Origin: Diospyros lotus
Lineage: Eukaryota > Streptophyta > Magnoliopsida > Ericales > Ebenaceae
Length of the DNA stretch: 64,000 bases
NCBI RefSeq assembly: GCF_014633365.1
Contig: NC_068344.1
Location: 4,787,327-4,851,326 of the forward strand
Direction of reading: 5' to 3'
The notes beneath the pieces were generated by a model, which worked only from the letters and a program-made list of their open reading frames with translations, was not told where the DNA came from and ran no database searches. This document shows, in pieces, positions 32,151-44,212 of the stretch. The first letter of the stretch is position 1, and each line of letters opens with the position of its first letter. The position numbers and the translations under genes were made by a program.

Positions 32151-33600
32151 CTGTTACTTGTTTTGCTGAAAAAACTGATGCAGGTATTGATTAAAATAAT
32201 CCCTTGCATTATCAATATAAAATCTTCTAATTTGGGACCCAAATTGGCTAGAAATCATCTTATGAAATATTGGCAAAATGGTGCCAATAGCAGCCTTATC
32301 TTTTAAGAGATATACCCAAATTATCCTTGTACAATCATCAATGAAAGATATGAACCATCTAGCCCCAAAACAATTAGAAATCCTAGATGGTCCCCAAATA
32401 TCAAAGTGTATCAAAGAAAATGGAATAGAGGACAATTTATTACTAATTGGATAAGGCATCCGATGATGCTTAGAGAATTCACACACATCACAATGAAGAT
32501 TAGTAACACTTTAAACCCTTGAATAAATAAAGAAACATGGTTTGTAACAAACTAAAAGGAGGATGGCCTAGACGATAATAGTGTTGGAGCCATATTTCAG
32601 TCATGGTAGAAGTAGGCTATGATGAACAGGCAAGGATAGGCTAGTCCCCTTTAGTGAATGTACCATTCCTCTTCAAGTAGTACAACCCATTCCGTTCCTC
32701 AATAACACCTATCATCTTCCCTAAGTCCAGTGCCTGAAACTCACATGCATGAGGAGAGAAAATAACATAACAATTAAAATATTTGGTGAGCTGATTAACA
32801 GAGATTAAATTAGTAGAGAGATTAGGAACAGTAAGAACTTGCTGAATAGTAAGGGACTAAGGGTAACACTTCCCTGACCTGCTATAGGAATTGTATTACC
32901 ATTGGCTACGGTTAGTCTCTTGGAATTACTCGTTGGTTTATAGGTTTCAAACACATTTGAGTCATAGGACATATATGGTTAGTAGCCCCTAAGTCTAGTA
33001 TCCACAAGGCATTCCTATTAGTTTGTGAGGCAGTAAAGGATTCAGAGTGAAAACAAGTACTTGTTTGTGCGAGAGAGCAAGTCCCATCCTGAATAGTTTT
33101 CAAGAAGGTTTTTAGCTTATTGATTTCATCAGCATTCAATTAACTTAGGTTAGAAGCTGCAGCTAGATCTGCCTTCTCTATGGTGGTTTCCTCTTGCACC
33201 TTGTTTGTGAGATAGGCTTATGCTTGGTTTCTGGATTGCAAACTTCGTAAGCCTCGCATCTTACTCAGAACTGTCTCCTTTCCATTTAGTGAATGTGGGA
33301 TCCAAGGTCTTGGGGCCTAGTTCAGTCAGATGGACTATCTTCCCTCAACCTTCTAAGAAAGTCCTTCAAAGTTGGGACCACTGGAGATAGTTTCTGCCAT
33401 CTAGACGATAGAAACGATGCATTCTTGGTAGCTCACTAATAGGAGTATTCCCAGTTGATTGGTCAAACGGGACAGCATCTCCCGTTGCCATAGGAGGGGT
33501 GGTTTCTATTGGAAAAACTGAAGATTTGACAGTAAAGGACATCCCACTCGAATATTCGTCTAGCTCATTCCAATAGTTGGCAGATTTATTTGATTAGGTT
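32151..33600 (-). pseudogene. Copia integrase to protease fragment, - strand
   Basis: The - strand encodes integrase HFDIWGPSRIS, FIDDCTRIIWVYLLKD and YIDNARDYF (32486-32154), and further up the protease site WILDLGATNHIC near 33010. Text between and above is gag/pre-integrase and heavily damaged. RT, RNase H and both LTRs are missing; the left end stops within integrase at the QQNK word. Confidence 0.75.
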
Positions 33601-33835
33601 GATTGGATATAGGAAATTCTGCAGCAGCTTATTGATTTCAATTTCCTACTATTGTAGACATATTCATTTTACAAATATTGTTTCTTTTTCTGTCAGTTTC
33701 CTTTTTTGTATAGTTTCCTTAGAAGCTTATTGACTCTGTAGTTAATTTCCTTATAGAGGTTCTGGGATCAACCTTAAAATCCCCTTGAAAAGTTATTCTG
33801 AAAGTGAGAAAAGGGAGAATCTAAAATTTCCTACA
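33600..33835 (+). repeat. Copia 5' LTR
   Basis: The LTR right end, AAATTTCCTACA, is fixed by the primer-binding site TGGTATCAAAGC at 33836. The left end is not clear (between about 33590 and 33610). The following gag belongs to the same element. Confidence 0.6.
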
Positions 33836-35621
33836 TGGTATCAAAGCTAGGTTCCGTTCAACCTCTATAGAACCCTAGCTGATATCTTTCTCCTTCTCTT
33901 CTTCATTTTTCTGTCCTATTCTCTGGTTTCTATTCTCTATAACCATGTCAAAAATATGCTCCGATTCTACTACCCATCCCAACCAGATCATTGAAACTCC
34001 ACCTGCACCAATTGGGTGAATCCACTCTGTGCATATCACAACCATTAAGCTCAATGGAGATAACTTCTTACGTTGGTCCCAGTCCGTTAGGATGTATATT
34101 AGCAGGGGAGGCAAAATCGGTTACCTGACAGGAGACATTAAGGATCTGGACCCAAAGGACAACACATGCAGCTTGGGATGCTGAAAATTTCATGATCATG
34201 ACTTGGTTGGTCAACTCCATGGAAGAAGAAATTCAAGCCAATTATCTGTGCTACTCAACAGCAAAAGAACTCTGGGATAATGTAACCTAGATGTACTCCG
34301 ATATAGGCAATCAATCCCAGGTATATGAACTCTCTTTAAAACTTGGTGAGATTACTCAAGGTGAGGATAGTGTCACTAAGTACTTTAATTCTTTGAAGAG
34401 ATTGTGGCAAGATCTTGATCTTTTTAGTGATTATGAATGGAAGTCGGATGAGGACGACAAATATTCTAAGAAGATGGTTGATGCTAATCATATTTTCAAA
34501 TTCCTTGCTGGATTAAATGCTGAGTTTGATAAAGTTAGGGGGAGGATTATTGGGAGAATACCTCTTCCTACTATCAATGAGATGTTTGCAGGGAAGAAAG
34601 TCGTTGACATGTTATGTTGGGTAAGAAAATAGGTGTAGGTGATACTGGGGATTATTCAGCCCTTATTGGATCAGGGGCGAATGCTAGTCAGAATTACATC
34701 CCAAATCAACATTGGGGTGATAGGCCTCGAGTATGGTGTGATTTTTGTAACAAACCACGCCATACCCGTGAAATTTGCTAGAAACTGCATAGAAAATCGG
34801 AGACTGGGAAGAACAAGCAGCCACGTGATAGGGCCTATAGTGAAACCGCTTTGGAAAATGAAGCCACAACAAGCTGTTTCAGTAAAGAGCAGGTGGATCA
34901 GCTTCTATAATAGCTAAAGAACAGTTTGGTGTCGGGTATTCCTAGTGGATCTTTGGCACATAGAGGCAGTAATCCCATTGCTCTACTCCTTAGATCATTG
35001 ATTCAAGAGCATCTGATCACATAACAAGTATTTACCATTTGTTTAGTACCTTCTCTCCTTGTTCAGGTCATGAAAAGATTCGAATAGCAGATGATAGTTT
35101 ATCTTCTATTGTTGGCAAAGGCCTAATCAAAATCTCCAAAAACATTGAACTCAAAGTTGTCTTTCATGTTCCTTAACTTACCTACAATCTCCTCTCTATT
35201 AGCAAACTATCACAAGATTCAAATTGTTGTGTCATCTTTTATGATTCTCATTGTATTTTTCATAACCGAAAATCAGGGAGGATGATTGGCAGTGCTAGGA
35301 TGATGGACGGACTGTATTACTTTGATGAGTTTTTCCCTAACAGTAAAAAAGTTCAAGGCCTTAGTAGTGTTTGTTCAAATCCTATTTTTGATGAAATTAT
35401 GCTATGGCATCTTAGACTTGGACATCCTAATTTTTCCTATCTTAAGCATGTGTTTCCTAATTTGTCTCAAGGAGTGAACCACTCAAAGTTTGAATGTGAA
35501 AGTTGTCATTTTTCTAAAGATCATCGTGCAAGTTTTCTGTCAGAACCTTACCGTGCATCAAAACCATTTTATTTAATACATGGTGATGTTTGGGGTCCTT
35601 CAAGAGTGAATGCTGAACAAT
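33836..35621 (+). pseudogene. Copia gag, protease and pre-integrase, 3'-truncated
   Basis: The gag core has LNGDNFLRWSQSVRM near 34050 and VYELSLKLGEITQGEDSV at 34320. A zinc knuckle (CDFCNKPRHTREIC) lies near 34735. A protease site with Asp-Ser-Arg-Ala-Ser (35000) replaces Asp-Ser/Thr-Gly-Ala. Then come MLWHLRLGHPNFSYL and GDVWGPSRVN. It stops at the first integrase motif, where another copia LTR is inserted at 35622. Several stops are present. Confidence 0.82.
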
Positions 35622-35830
35622 TGTGAGAAAACTTGGTATATATTTGTCTAATCATCACTAGGAGTGGTTACAATATATATAGGAGAAAGAAATCAATCAA
35701 ATCTCTGTGACTAAGGAAAAAAGAAGGATTCCTAATTACATCAATTATTAATTTATATCAATCAATCAATCTCAACAATTAATCTTGATTATAATCAATC
35801 TCATAGATTGTGGGATCTAATTTTCCAACA
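35622..35830 (-). repeat. Copia 3' LTR, - strand
   Basis: A 209 bp LTR read on - from TGTTGGAAAATT (35830) to TTTTCTCACA (35622), with a CTTGAGGGAAAG purine tract just upstream. It interrupts the integrase start of the + strand copia on its left. Confidence 0.78.
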
Positions 35831-36357
35831 CTTTCCCTCAAGTTGGTGAACAGATATCAATCATTCCCAGCTTGCCCACACAAGACTCAAAGTTTGGTTT
35901 GGATAGAGCTTTGGTAAGAACATCGGCTTCCTGAGAAGTTGTGGGCACATAGGACAAGAATATAGTTTTATTATCTATTTCAGACTTGATGAAATGTTTG
36001 TCGATTCTAACGTGCTTCATCCTGTCACGCTGAACTGGGTTGTGTACTACACTTATAGCTGATTTACTGTCGTCGTAAAGTTTCATGGGACTGGTGCTAG
36101 GCATGTTTAAATCTGCCATAAGTCTTTGGATCCAAATGAGCTCACAAGTTCCTTGAGCCAATGCACGAAACTCAGCTTCTGCACTACTTCTTGCAACAAC
36201 GATTTGTTTTTTACTTCTCCAAGTGATTAGATTTTCCCAAACTTTAGTGCAATACCCACTTGTAGATTTACTGTCATCTATTGCTCTTGCCCAATCTGCA
36301 TTTGAGTATCCCACTACATCCCTATTACTTGTCTTTCTGAACAATAATTGTAGATTA
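35831..36357 (-). pseudogene. Copia RNase H, intact frame, 5'-truncated element
   Basis: A 168-codon open stretch (36344-35838) is a complete copia RNase H: GYSNADWARA, TSGYCTKVWENLITW, VARSSAEAEFRALAQG, DDSKSAIS, VRIDKHFI and QEADVLTKALS, ending at a normal stop. Upstream parts are absent because homology ends near 36357, a few bases from the next copia LTR. The lack of damage suggests a fairly recent insertion. Confidence 0.85.
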
Positions 36358-36362
36358 GAAGC

Positions 36363-36625
36363 TGTTCGGCCGAGCTGCCAAGCTCGTTATCTGCTGATTT
36401 ATCCTCTGTGATTTATCTTGATTCATATTGCTATTACATCTTATTTTTCTTAGTTATTTTTGATTAGATTTGTTTGTTTTTAAGGTTGTTGTAATCTAGT
36501 CCTACAAAGTAGGAATCTAATATCTAAAATCTAGGAGAATTCTTAGAATCAATTGTATATATATTTGTGGCATTCCCAAGGGAACAAACACAACGTATTA
36601 TTCTCCCAAAAAGAGGATTTCTGCA
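36363..36625 (+). repeat. Copia 5' LTR
   Basis: A 263 bp LTR starting TGTTCGGCCG and ending TTTCTGCA, followed by the primer site TGGTATCGGAGC at 36626. A TATATATATTTG stretch near 36555 may be its TATA region. Confidence 0.75.
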
Positions 36626-37677
36626 TGGTATCGGAGCAGAATTCTTTTCTTCCTTCTCTTTGTTAACCCTAACCCTTATCCGCCACCTCACTAATCCATC
36701 CCTTCTATTGCCGCCGGACCTGATCGACTTACATCATGGCTGGAAAAAGCAACCAATTATTCGGGATTATTCTTTTCCAAACCACCAATTCTGTAAACAC
36801 GAATAACAACAATCCGCTTACTATCACCGGTCACAAACTAAATGGCTAAAATTACATTCAATGGTCACAATCGGTGATGATGTTTATATGTGGAAAAAGA
36901 AAATATGATTATCTAATCGGAGCTGCTAGCAAACCAAAGGAGGAATCACAGCATTGGATCTGGAAGGCCGAGAACAACATGGTGATGTCTTGGCTGATTA
37001 ATTCAATAAACAATGAGATAGGTGATAATTTCTTGTTATACGACACAACACAAGAAATTTAGGAGGCTACTAGGGAAGTCTACTCCCATATTGGGAATAC
37101 CTCCAAGTTGTTTGAGATAGAGAGTATTGTCGATGATCTAAGGCAAGGTGAGTCTCAAGTCACTCAATACTTCAATTTCTTGAATAAGTTTTAGCTTCAA
37201 TTGGATAAGTGACACTATTCAATGGAAGTGTACTGAAGATTCAGCACAATACAAGAAAATAGTGGAGAAGAAGTAGTTGTATAAGTTCCTGGTTGGTTTA
37301 AATAAAAATCTAGATGGCGTAAGAGGTAGGATTCTTGGCACAAAACCTCTACCAAGTATCAAGGAGGCGTTTGTTAAGGTTCATAGAGAAGAAAGTAGGT
37401 TGAAATTGATGTTAAAGCTTTCAAATCCAAGCTTGGAACACTCTGCCCTATTTACCTGAGGAGGCAACCCAACAAATATCAAGCAAAAGAAGGGTCGTCC
37501 TTTGTGTGACCATTGTCACAAGACCAGTCACACAAAAGATACATGCTGGGATATCCATGGAAAGCCTTTAGATTGGAAACCAGCACGTGAAAGGCGAAGT
37601 AGGGGTAACCTAACGACCATCGAAGACACTGCTATTGCCTTAAATCCGAGCTTATTTAGCAAATAATAGATGGAGTG
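36626..37677 (+). pseudogene. Copia gag, 3'-truncated by an LTR
   Basis: Gag of the same lineage as 17517-18526: YIQWSQSVMMFICGK near 36855, MVMSWLINSINNEIGDNF near 36980, GVRGRILGTKPLPSIKEAF near 37315, and a CDHCHKTSHTKDTC knuckle near 37505-37545. It has at least six stops. Where the sister copy or family shows the codon, they fit CAA/CAG to TAA/TAG or TGG to TAG changes. It ends at 37677 where a TGTAATACCC LTR starts. Confidence 0.8.
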
Positions 37678-39455
37678 TGTAATACCCCATGTGTAGATAA
37701 GGTTGACACGTAATTTCGATGAGTTTAGAATATCAAAAAATTGGTTTGATAGCAGTTATTAGTATTGAATCGACTGTAGGGAATGCCTCGGAGTGAAATT
37801 ATCTAAGAAAAATTATATGGTCTCGACGAGCGTATCAAGATAGGATTTATGGTATTGAAAGAAATCGGATCGGGAACAGTTTTTAGTACAGCTAAAATAC
37901 AGCTGCCATTTAAGCTGTAAAACCGAATCATTGTAGGAGACTCCCGAAAAATCAATAGAATCCTAGGGGGGCTCTGATTTTGCGTAAAGAGCAACCCTTC
38001 AGTGGTTTCGAGATGAAACGATAGCCCGATGAGGATGCTGGGGCAGAATCGTCTTTATCGAGTAAATCTTAAATTATTAATTTTACGTTTTTTGTATCGA
38101 AATGCAAATTAATTCAGTGTTTAAGGGTATGATTGAAATTAAGGAATTGCCCAAGTGATATTAAGATGAAAATTGGTATTTAATGATATAATTTCTTATA
38201 AATATTAGTGTAATATATATAATTATATATATATATATATAGAATGCGTGTGCATTCGCTAGCTGTGTGTGCGTGAGTGATGGCTGCTGCTCTGCAAATT
38301 GATTATGCACGCAAACTCCATGCCCGCCGAGATTTATGGGAGATTTTACACGCCAAGAGGGTTTGCACGCAATGGGGTATGGCCAGTGAGGTGAGGGAGC
38401 AGCCGATTGCCTATAAATAGAGAGAATTGAAAGCAAGAAAATGGCAAGGGAGAAGCTGGCCAAGAGATCCGAGAGAGAGGAGGAGAATGAGAGAGATCGA
38501 GAAGGAGCTTGGAGCTCACATCGACAGCCGGAGGTAGCCGCGGGGGCAGCCGGAAGCAGCTGCAACGAGCAGGCAGCCACCATGGCCGCAAGCCGCCGCC
38601 ATGGCAACGCATGTGGAGGTTGGCCAGCAGCTGGGGCGAGGTCCAGCAAGCTTGGGCGGTGTTCAGCGAGGTTGGAAGAGTTCGTTGGAGGCTGGAGCAT
38701 CGGCCGGAGTGGCCAAAGGCGGTCAAGCCAGCCGCACAGCAGTGGCGGCCATGGCAGCCCGCTACAAGTAGCAGCGACAGGGGTGGCGCGTGGGCGCTGC
38801 AGCGCGCGTGGCTGCGGCGGCGGTGGCTCGTGGTGGAGGGCGGGTGGGCGGCGACGGCGCCGCTGGCAGCGGCTCACGGTGGCAGCGAGCTGAAGTTGGT
38901 GCGTTGCAGGTGTTCGCGCGAGAAGCAGGGGAGAGAAGAAGAAGAAGAGAAGAAAAAAAAGAAAAAGAAAAGAAAAGAAAAGAAAAATAGAAAAAAAATT
39001 CTGAAAAATCTTAGAAAATTGGAAATTATATTTCGGTAATATCTCGGAGATTTTTTGAAAGAAAAACGGTCCGAGCACGCGTTTCGAGGATATGACACAC
39101 ATACCGAGAAAGCCAGAGATGCTAAGTTAAGGTAAGTAAAATTTCATAGAAAATTTCAGAAATTCAAGAATATTATTTTATGAATTGTCGTAGTGAAATA
39201 TTTGAGAAAATATTTTAGAAATATTTAATCTGGATTTATTGAGGAAAAATAGGAAGAAATAGAGAGAAAATTATAGAAAATGTCAGAAATTATGAAAAAA
39301 TAGGTTTTCATGCTTATTTAAATAATTATGGTGAATAGGATGCTTTGAGGAATAAGTTGAAGTGACCTGTCAAATTTTGAGGTTGGCATGCAAATCAAGG
39401 CGATGCACGAGGCAAGGCACGAATATCGAGAAAAAGCTGGGAAAATCAAGAGCAA
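37678..39455 (+). repeat. Long Tekay-like gypsy LTR or LTR plus leader
   Basis: It starts TGTAATACCCCATG and matches the start of the LTR at 63197 through several blocks, for example GATCGGGAA, CCTAGGGG, GAGCAACCCTT against GTAAGCCAACCCTT, and GATGAGGAT. A GC-rich, repeat-like region lies at 38500-38940, followed by A-rich sequence. The right border is not certain. No internal coding region was found next to it, so it may be a solo or truncated LTR. The long reverse-strand frame at 38161-39102 is compositional. Confidence 0.65.
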
Positions 39456-41222
39456 GTAAGGTTACAGGATGAAAGGGAAAAGCTTGTTGCTCTAGGTTTG
39501 GTCTAACAAGTTCTCCTACGACTATTGGATCCCAACGATGATCTCCTGATGAAGTCTCCCCCTACAGAGTACCTTGGGGATAGAAGAATTGGTGTTCCAC
39601 AAAGGAAATATCACAGGAAATCAAAAATCTTTTGGAGGGAGGATGATAACACTTGTACCCTTTCTGAGAAGTAGAGTAGCCTAGGAAAATACACTTGTAG
39701 GCTTTGGTGTCAAGCTTATTGGATTGGGTTGATTATTGTGAACAAAGGCAAGACACACAAAAACTTGAAGTGGAAGAGAGTTATGAATGTGAGAGGAAGG
39801 AAAGACAAAGAGTAAAGCACTAAGTGGAGTGCTAAACTTGAGAACTTTGGATGGCAACTAGTTGATAAGGTAGGCTGAAGTCAAAGGAGCCTCTCCCTAA
39901 AGAAAATGAGGGACATGACTAGTGATCATGAGGGATCGGACAACTTCCAGCAAGTGACGATTTTTGTGCCTGGCTACCCCATTTTGTTGAGCATAAGAGC
40001 AAGAACTTTAGTGGAAGATGCCTTGGTCTGAAGGTAGTGATTAAAGGCATGAGAAAAGTATTCTTTACCATTGTCAGCACGGAGGATCTATATAGAAGAC
40101 GACTTATCTTTCATCAAGTAGACCCAACAAACCTGGGTGTGATCATCAATAAATGTGACAAACCATCATTTGCCAGTGATGGTGGAAACTCGAGATGGAC
40201 CCTAAACATCACTTTGCCCAAGGTGGAATGGGCATGATGGTGTATAAGGACGAGAGGGATGGAGAGAACGCAAATGTGTTGCTAGTACACAATGATCACA
40301 ATGAAAGGAACTAGGGTCTTTATTAAGGAATAACTAGGGGTACAAAAACTTTAAATATGAAAAACTAGGATGCGCTAATCGTTGGTGCCAGAGAAGGACA
40401 TCGGATTTAGAGATAGGATGAAGACCCACAAGAATAGAAGGATTGAATAGACCACCATTGGACAGATAGTACAGGCTATTGTGCTCTCTTGCATGGCAAA
40501 TTGTCCTCGCCAATGGTAAATCTTGAAATTGACAATGGGAAGGGAAAAAGTTATAGAGCAATGTATATTAGTTGCCAATTTATGAACAAAGATTAAATTG
40601 CACTGTAATTTGGGCACATAAAGAACAAACTTAAATGACAACCCAAACACCATGAGATCACCTTTGCCCACGGCCTTACATAAGGACCCATTTGCCATGG
40701 GAATACCAATGTCTTCTATACAAGGGAAAAAATTAAGGAGTCCAGTCGAAGAGCCACACATATATGGTCATTCGTTTTGAAATCCACATATGGTCTTGGG
40801 GACCATTATAGGATAAAAGGGAAGCATCAAAGCTGATTTTACCTTTGTGAGCCATAAGTACAGTGGAACTAAAATCAGGTTCCTTAGTAGGATGGAGGAA
40901 TTTTTTCAGCATCGCCATTTGTTCGGCTGTGAACGGGAAGACGCCAGAGGAGGGAGAGGTAGGTGGGGCATCAGCAACATAAGTTGTTTTTGTGCGTCTT
41001 TGATTTTTGGGTTTCTAGTCAGTAGGCTTCCCATGAAGGTCCCAGCAAGTCTCCTTGGTGTGATATGGTTTGTTATAATGCTCACACCATAAACGATCTT
41101 TCTAAGGCCCGAGAGACTATAGCCCGGAAGGTCCTTTGGATTTTTCAAGACGATAAGTTGGTAATGCGGAGCCTTGGGTAGTAGAATCTATGCCGGGATC
41201 TTTGGAATAAGGCATCATCCCA
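39456..41222 (-). pseudogene. Copia gag, protease, integrase fragment, - strand
   Basis: On the - strand: a gag tail with a zinc-knuckle remnant (CEHYNKPYHTKETC) near 41090-41050, protease region near 40800, pre-integrase LLWHQRLAHPSFSYLKF near 40390-40340, integrase pieces near 40230-39950, and the integrase/RT linker near 39600. Stops and shifts occur throughout. LTRs, RT and RNase H are missing. The lineage resembles that of the intact-frame copia at 47222. Confidence 0.75.
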
Positions 41223-41462
41223 TGTGAGAATAGAATGTTTTTCTCATATATTTACACAAACAATACAGCCCTATTTATAGGGTTGAAGAATTACAACATA
41301 GGAAAGATTGACTATACAAGAATAGGAAAGTATCCTAAAACTGATTTAGCAATTTCTAAAAAATTGAAGGTGAGATTAGCTTCTAAACTAAGGATGGTTT
41401 GACTAACAAATCTCTTTGAGATTCTAGCCAAACTTCCTTATCTTTTCCTTAAGGAATCAACA
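41223..41462 (-). repeat. Probable copia LTR, - strand
   Basis: About 240 bp from TGTTGATTCC (41462) to TTCTCACA (41223) on the - strand, with a CCTATTTATAGGG TATA-like palindrome near 41270. It directly abuts the truncated copia gag. The flanking five bases do not match, so it may be the remnant of a larger element. Confidence 0.55.
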
Positions 41463-41856
41463 GTTCTTCAACTAAATTTTTTTAGCAAAAGAACAATAAT
41501 AAACTTGAGTATAATTCAACAAATTGAGAAATGGCAAATAACATTTGCTGCCTGCACTAACTGTTTTTAGTAATTGGGGCTCTAAGTTCTTTTTTCATGG
41601 TAGAAGCTTATTGGAAGACTAAACATTTATTAACACTATTATGTCTTGCTTATGATGGAGGAAGATCTGAACTTAATTCATGTTAGATCACCATCTACAA
41701 AATCTTAATTAGTATTCACAGTGTAATTTTAATTTTTTCCCTTATCATTGAGTACGTCTTGTAACTATCATGCAAAATAATACTTGGTAATTTTCCTTTC
41801 TATGTATGTCATCTAATCATCTCATTACTCATTATTATATGTTGACTAATCTGCAG
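41463..41856 (+). other. MED25 intron end
   Basis: Intron sequence from the LTR to the CTGCAG acceptor at 41851-41856. No feature was recognised. Confidence 0.5.
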
Positions 41857-41910
41857 GGTAACTTATCTGGGCAGAGACAAGGCCAGCCTGTGTTTATCAC
41901 AAGATTGGAA
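41857..41910 (+). CDS. MED25: MED25 exon, ACID domain part 1
   Basis: A 54 bp exon (18 codons, phase 0/0) between CTGCAG and GTATGT. It encodes GNLSGQRQGQPVFITRLE, an almost invariant part of the plant MED25 activator-interacting domain. It sits 10.9 kb downstream of the previous exon, across a run of truncated copia elements. Confidence 0.94.
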
Positions 41911-42125
41911 GTATGTTTTCACTTGCCTTGAAAATGATTTGGTTCAAATTACCATTGAGCTGTTAATTTATCATTTATGAATTTGTTGGATTGATAGTGT
42001 GATTATTTCACCTGATGCTTCATTCTCATATTAATTTTCAGAATCTAAATTTTCCTTCACTTGTTTAAAAGCTCACAAGTTAGTTCAAAGATTCTATTAT
42101 CTTATGTTTTATTTACACGTGGCAG

Positions 42126-42154
42126 GGTTACAGGAGTGCGAAAGCTTCTGAAAC
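42126..42154 (+). CDS. MED25: MED25 29-bp micro-exon, ACID domain part 2
   Basis: A 29 bp exon with acceptor GGCAG at 42121-42125 and donor GTAAGT at 42155. It encodes GYRSAKASE plus two bases of a Thr codon finished by the next exon. It is the shortest exon seen. It must be spliced to an exon 15.1 kb away, so it is a plausible skipping hotspot. Its phase (0 in, 2 out) fits both neighbours exactly. Confidence 0.88.
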
Positions 42155-42649
42155 GTAAGTCTATGGTTATTATTACATTTGAGAAGCTGGTTCAACTTAC
42201 CTTTTTGTCAATATAAAATTCAAAGTTGTGATTTATTTTTATCGTAAAATCTTGAGAAACTTGGCCACCCTAAGAAGGTGTTGGATCCGTGCCTATTTGT
42301 TGTACACTTTTGGCACTTGTTGAACATGCCCAGGCATGTTCTGTTATTGTTATTTTTAACCTTTTATGAAATTAGTTGCCTTCCAAGACTATAAAGAGAC
42401 ATGGCCATCATTTCAGCATACATGAAATACATTTTATGTTAGGTGGAAGTAACTTGGGATTCGATGATTAATTAAACAATGCAGATTTACATCTACTCAT
42501 TTCTCATTCGTTGACTTTTTAACATCAGGAGTTCCAGAACAACAATTTCATTTCCTTTTCAAATAGGGATCTCTAATATAAATTATTGGGCCTTTAGCTC
42601 ACGATTACTTTGCAGTATTTAGTGTTAAAAATAATTTCTTAATAATTTG
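42155..42649 (+). other. MED25 intron start
   Basis: Intron sequence from the GTAAGT donor to the first base of a copia LTR. Nothing was recognised. Confidence 0.5.
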
Positions 42650-42835
42650 TGTAACAGAATATTAATATCTATGAAAAAGAGACAGAGAACGATACATGAA
42701 GTAAAAAAGAAGATCTAAATTCTCTATTCACAGCTAGGTATATATATAGCTCTACAAACAAAATCACTCACTTAAGGTACAACTAAGAGAAACACAACAC
42801 TATGTACAACAATACAAAGTTGCATCCTTCTAACA
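42650..42835 (-). repeat. 3' LTR of an old copia element
   Basis: A 186 bp LTR read on - from TGTTAGAAGGATG (42835) to TCTGTTACA (42650), with a GAAGGAGAG purine tract upstream. The first about 60 bp of the mate LTR reappear at 52546-52605, so the element originally spanned this whole interval. Confidence 0.8.
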
Positions 42836-42858
42836 CTCTCCTTCAAACAGGTGCATAT

Positions 42859-42895
42859 TGTTAGGTTTGAAATGCTATGGCTCACACCCAAGAGG

Positions 42896-42931
<36 letters not shown>

Positions 42932-44212
42932 ATTGGTATATAAATTTTTTTTGATAAAATGGAGATGTCGTCTATGAAAATCACGGCTACCTCAAGACCT
43001 TGAAATGGCACAATGAGGTATCAACTGTATAAAGACAATCTCGTCTTGACAATGGAGAACTCAAGATTGAAAAATATGAAATCTTTTTCAATGAAAGGTT
43101 AAATATATGAATCAAGTGAGGAATATAGAGATGCTTGAAAAGATAAATAAACAAAGAACACAAGCACAAGAGAACACAAAGATTTATAGTGGTTTGGCTT
43201 AAGCCAAGCCTAATCCACTACCTTTGCTCCTAACTAAGGATTTTGTAAACAATCCACTAAAATCTCCTATCACTTCGGATAGGCCCTCTAGCACCAAGCT
43301 AGGAAATACAACCTCTTGCTTGAAAAGCAAGCTCTCTAGCAATACAAGATAGGAAAAATAAGAAAGATACAAAAGAAAGTCTCCGAGAGTATACACTCTT
43401 AGTTACAATGTCTTTCAATAAAGATACAAGGCTTGAATCAAATGAAACAAATTTAGTACAAAGCCTTTGGAGAGAAAAGTTAAAGCACAAATGCAAATCG
43501 AGAAGTATGAAATAATTCTTAAGCCCACTTCACTTCATTTCCATCCATTAGCCTCTTCTTGATCATCCTTGAGTTGTATTTATAGGCGTCCCAAAAGATC
43601 TAAGAGAAAACTAGCCATTTGTGACCGTTGGGATTTGAAAAACTAGTCGTTATGATTTATGTGAAAGAGACTTAGTCGACAAATAAAAATGGTTAATCAA
43701 TAGAATCAGGCAAAATAACAAGTTTGGTCGACAAACAAAATAGGTTGGTCGACCAAGTCATAAAAATAACAGAACACTTAGTCGACCAAGACATAAATAA
43801 CCATGACACTTAGTTGACCAAGACTATCCTTCTGTTGACAGACTTAAGGAGTTAGTCTACCAAGTCAGCACATAAACACTGTTAGTCGACAAAACCTATA
43901 ACTTAGTCGACCAAGACAGAATCATGCATACTATTGGTCGACGGAGCCTATAGCTTAGTCGACGGAATGAATGCATTTATTAGATAGATGCTACCAAAAT
44001 GCTTTTAACTTCATTTTCTAATATTTTAAGATTTAATGCATTATTTTTCCAATCTCCTAAATCATAAACAATGCATATATATTGGAAAATACTTTGACCA
44101 CATACATTTGAGATTGCTTAAAGCATCATTTAAATTGGAGCATTAAGATAATAAACATCATCAAAATACAATGTTTTTTCATCATCAAAACTATATCAAA
44201 GGCAAAACATCA
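42859..44212 (+). repeat. Solo LTR of a large SIRE-like copia (1354 bp)
   Basis: The ends are TGTTAGG and ACATCA, with a perfect 5-bp duplication CATAT at 42854-42858 and 44213-44217 and no internal coding region, so it is a solo LTR. It contains CTCACACCCAAGAGGGGAG with an unbroken run of 32 G (42899-42930), then near 43670-43965 about a dozen degenerate copies of CTTAGTCGACCAAG. Assignment to SIRE/Maximus is by style only; it is inserted just inside the 3' end of the old copia. Orientation is not established. Confidence 0.78.

Noticed and set aside
38161..39102. 313-codon reverse-strand frame and overlapping forward frames of 150-176 codons
   Set aside because: They overlap the GC-rich core of an LTR on both strands, with Ser/Arg/Pro- and Lys-rich low-complexity translations and no domain. 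They are best explained by base composition.
43670..43965. GTCGAC array as a CRISPR or satellite
   Set aside because: Units are degenerate and unevenly spaced, and lie within a solo LTR bounded by a target duplication. They are a feature of the LTR.
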